Shown one piece after another: positions 62,436 through 64,000 of a DNA stretch of 64,000 nt (position 1 is the first letter of the stretch; the number at the start of each line of letters is the position of its first letter). The notes beneath the pieces were generated by a model, which searched no databases, was not told the DNA's origin, and saw nothing but the letters and a program-made list of their open reading frames with translations. This DNA is from Arion vulgaris (lineage: Eukaryota; Mollusca; Gastropoda; Stylommatophora; Arionidae): contig CM036775.1 of assembly GCA_020796225.1 (NCBI GenBank), positions 9,594,671 through 9,658,670 on the forward strand, in the 5' to 3' direction. Both the position numbers and the translations under genes were made by a program.

Positions 62436-62700
62436 AGAGCCTAGGTAGCGTAGTTGTTAGTGAACTCGCTTCTCAAGGCTGGTGGTCTGGGTTCAACTCC
62501 CCAGTCGCGTGGAATTTTTCCCGACCGCGACGGCTCAGAGTCAACCCAGCCTCAACTGGGTACCAGACATGCTCTGGGAAAGTAAAGGCGGCCGGCGTGA
62601 TACATCGTGTGCCGACGGTCAATGAAAATACAGCTAACACTGTATTGCCCTATATACACGAGGTATGAAAGGGTTCCTTTACTTTTTTTTACTTTTACTT
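62436..62700 (+). mobile_element. SINE-C with perfect target-site duplication
   Basis: Head gcctaggtagcgtagttgtt with B box tgggttcaactcccc, body tggaatttttcccgaccgcg and gccgacggtcaatgaaaata, T-rich end. Flanked by acttggggaaaag at 62423-62435 and 62701-62713 (13 bp, perfect). Confidence 0.95.
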
Positions 62701-62713
62701 ACTTGGGGAAAAG

Positions 62714-63074
62714 TATCATAGAAGTAGAAGACAAGACAAGAAAAGGATGTCCTCCTCAAGGGAGAGAGAGGACGACTGCATTTGTCCCAATAGATGGGGA
62801 TGGGTTGGTTACAGCCAGAGCATTTACTGCCCGCCGGTGGGTTCGGTGCTGTAGCATTATGGGGCTCCATCTTGCTCCTCGCTCTTTGGTCTGGCCTTTC
62901 ATCTTCAGTCTGTTCGACTTGGTTAGACCTTTCCAGGAGTTGGACTCCTTCCGACATAGCCTGAAGGATGATCTGAAACACAAACCTCCAACCACGATAC
63001 GGTATGCTAATTTGAAGGGGGAAGGAGAAGGTGGGGAGGTAAGTATTTGAAGAACTTAATCTAGACAACTAGCG
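62714..63074. other. Open frames on both strands, no domain recognised
   Basis: A plus-strand frame (62607-63050, first part SINE) and a minus-strand frame (63068-62679) overlap almost completely. The minus frame has a CSGCNQPIPI stretch that is weakly zinc-ribbon-like. Neither has a recognised partner or splice support. Left unassigned. Confidence 0.3.
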
Positions 63075-63550
63075 CCATTACTTAGACATCCAAACATCTC
63101 ATTGACAGCTAAACAACAGTTGATCAATAGCATCTTCATACCCACCCTACGTTATCAATGCCAAACATGGACAATGAATAAGAAACATGCACAGAAAATA
63201 GCAACATGCGAAATGAGATGTCTCCGCAAAGTCACCAACAACACAAGAATCGACAGAGTAACGAATACCAGCACCAGAGAAAAGGTTGGAACAAGACTGT
63301 GCTTGAATTATGAGCGAAACAGAGAATGAAGTGGTTTGGCCACTTAGTAAGAATGCAAACAGACGAAACTGTCTATGAAGCTTTCCACAACAGAATATCA
63401 GGAAGGAAGGCGAGAGGAAGACCGAGGAAAAGGTGGATAGATAACGTAGTTGAATTCTGTCAGGGAACTAAGAAAACCATCACACAAGTCACCAGAGAAG
63501 AGCAAGACAAATACATAAAACCACGACACTGGGTTAACAACCTGGTAACA
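63075..63550 (+). mobile_element. LINE-2 fossil, plus strand
   Basis: HPNISLTAKQQLINSIFIPT, LRYQCQTWTMNKKHAQKIAT, CEMRCLRKVTNNTRIDRVTN, then MKWFGHLVRMQTDETVYEAF and ARGRPRKRWIDNVVEFCQGT. The best preserved LINE-2 copy in the window: two frames with a single stop between them at about 63328. Confidence 0.92.
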
Positions 63551-64000
63551 TTGTGCTGACAAAAGTTGAATTCTGCCAGTGGACTAAGAAAACCATCACA
63601 CAAGTCACCAGAGAAGTGCAAGACAAATACATAAAACGACACTGTTAAACTGAACATTGTGCTGACAACAGTCAGAAGACAAGACAATATAAACCACTAC
63701 ACTGGTAACACCGGGAATTTGCTGACAAAAGTTGAATTCTGCCAGTGGACTAAGAAAACCATCACACAAGTCACCAGAGCAAGACAATACAAAACGACAC
63801 GTTAAAAACCTAACATTGTGCTGAAAAAGTACGAAGCACGACAATACATAAACACACTGGGTTAACAACCCGGTAACAGTGTGCTGACAAAAGTTGAATT
63901 CTGCCAGTGGACTAAGAAAACCATCACACAAGTCACCAGAGAAGAGCAAGACAGATACATAAAACCACGACACTGGATTAACAACCCGGTAACAGTGTGC
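63440..64000 (+). repeat. Tandem repeat of the LINE-2 3' end, running off the window
   Basis: Units of about 115 bases (shortened where decayed) contain ttgaattctgccagtggact, aagaaaaccatcacacaagt, caccagagaagagcaagaca, aaccacgacactgggttaac. The first unit is the LINE-2 tail itself (frame VEFCQGTKKTITQVTREEQD). At least four copies; the right boundary is outside the window. Confidence 0.9.

Noticed and set aside
62679..63068. 129-codon minus-strand gene with a zinc-ribbon-like CSGCNQ stretch
   Set aside because: Single Cys pair only, overlaps an equally long plus-strand frame, starts in SINE-derived sequence; no splice or homology support.

Overview
The window is nuclear DNA from a multicellular animal, most likely an invertebrate and plausibly a gastropod mollusc. 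That assignment is an inference from the three gene traces below, from intron-containing genes, and from a dense mix of non-LTR retrotransposons, tRNA-derived SINEs, a Penelope-like element and hAT elements. There is no operon structure. Nearly all long open frames are translations of tandem repeats or TE fossils.

Three host gene traces can be supported. (1) A minus-strand METTL24-like methyltransferase of 299 residues, assembled from three phase-compatible exons (39700..39529, 35455..35337, 31530..30922). It has an N-terminal signal anchor. (2) A plus-strand two-exon gene for a small secreted cystine-knot-type peptide: a signal-peptide exon at 8749..8826 and a cysteine-framework exon at 12720..12869. 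(3) Exon 1 of a fatty-acid-binding-protein gene at 61298..61370 (+); its remaining exons were not found and probably lie beyond the right edge.

Layout. 0-5 kb: nested SINEs, a 41-bp minisatellite and LINE pieces. 5.2-6.8 kb: a hAT MITE and a 33-bp array. 7-13 kb: the peptide gene, whose intron carries SINEs and a 24-bp array. 13-21 kb: LINE fossils, a 34-bp minisatellite made from LINE coding sequence, and a 60-bp array. 22-29.2 kb: two very large related satellites (28 bp and 29 bp), the second with a 227-bp higher-order repeat. 29-31 kb: LINE and SINE remnants. 31-39.7 kb: the methyltransferase gene, whose introns hold a minisatellite, SINEs, LINEs, a 1.3-kb hAT element and a hAT MITE. 40.9-42.4 kb: a decayed Penelope-like element with inverted arms. 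43-58 kb: LINE fossils, MITEs and short arrays. 58.5-61.2 kb: a 73-bp satellite that grew out of a SINE tail. 61.3-64 kb: the FABP exon, then a LINE whose 3' end is itself tandemly repeated to the window edge.

The recurring theme is that tandem arrays start inside transposable elements (at least five independent cases). The same TE families also show clean target-site duplications, so the order of insertions can be read. Family names used below (SINE-A to SINE-I, LINE-1/2/B/E/R, MITE-I/II, R1 to R4) are local labels for this window, not database names.
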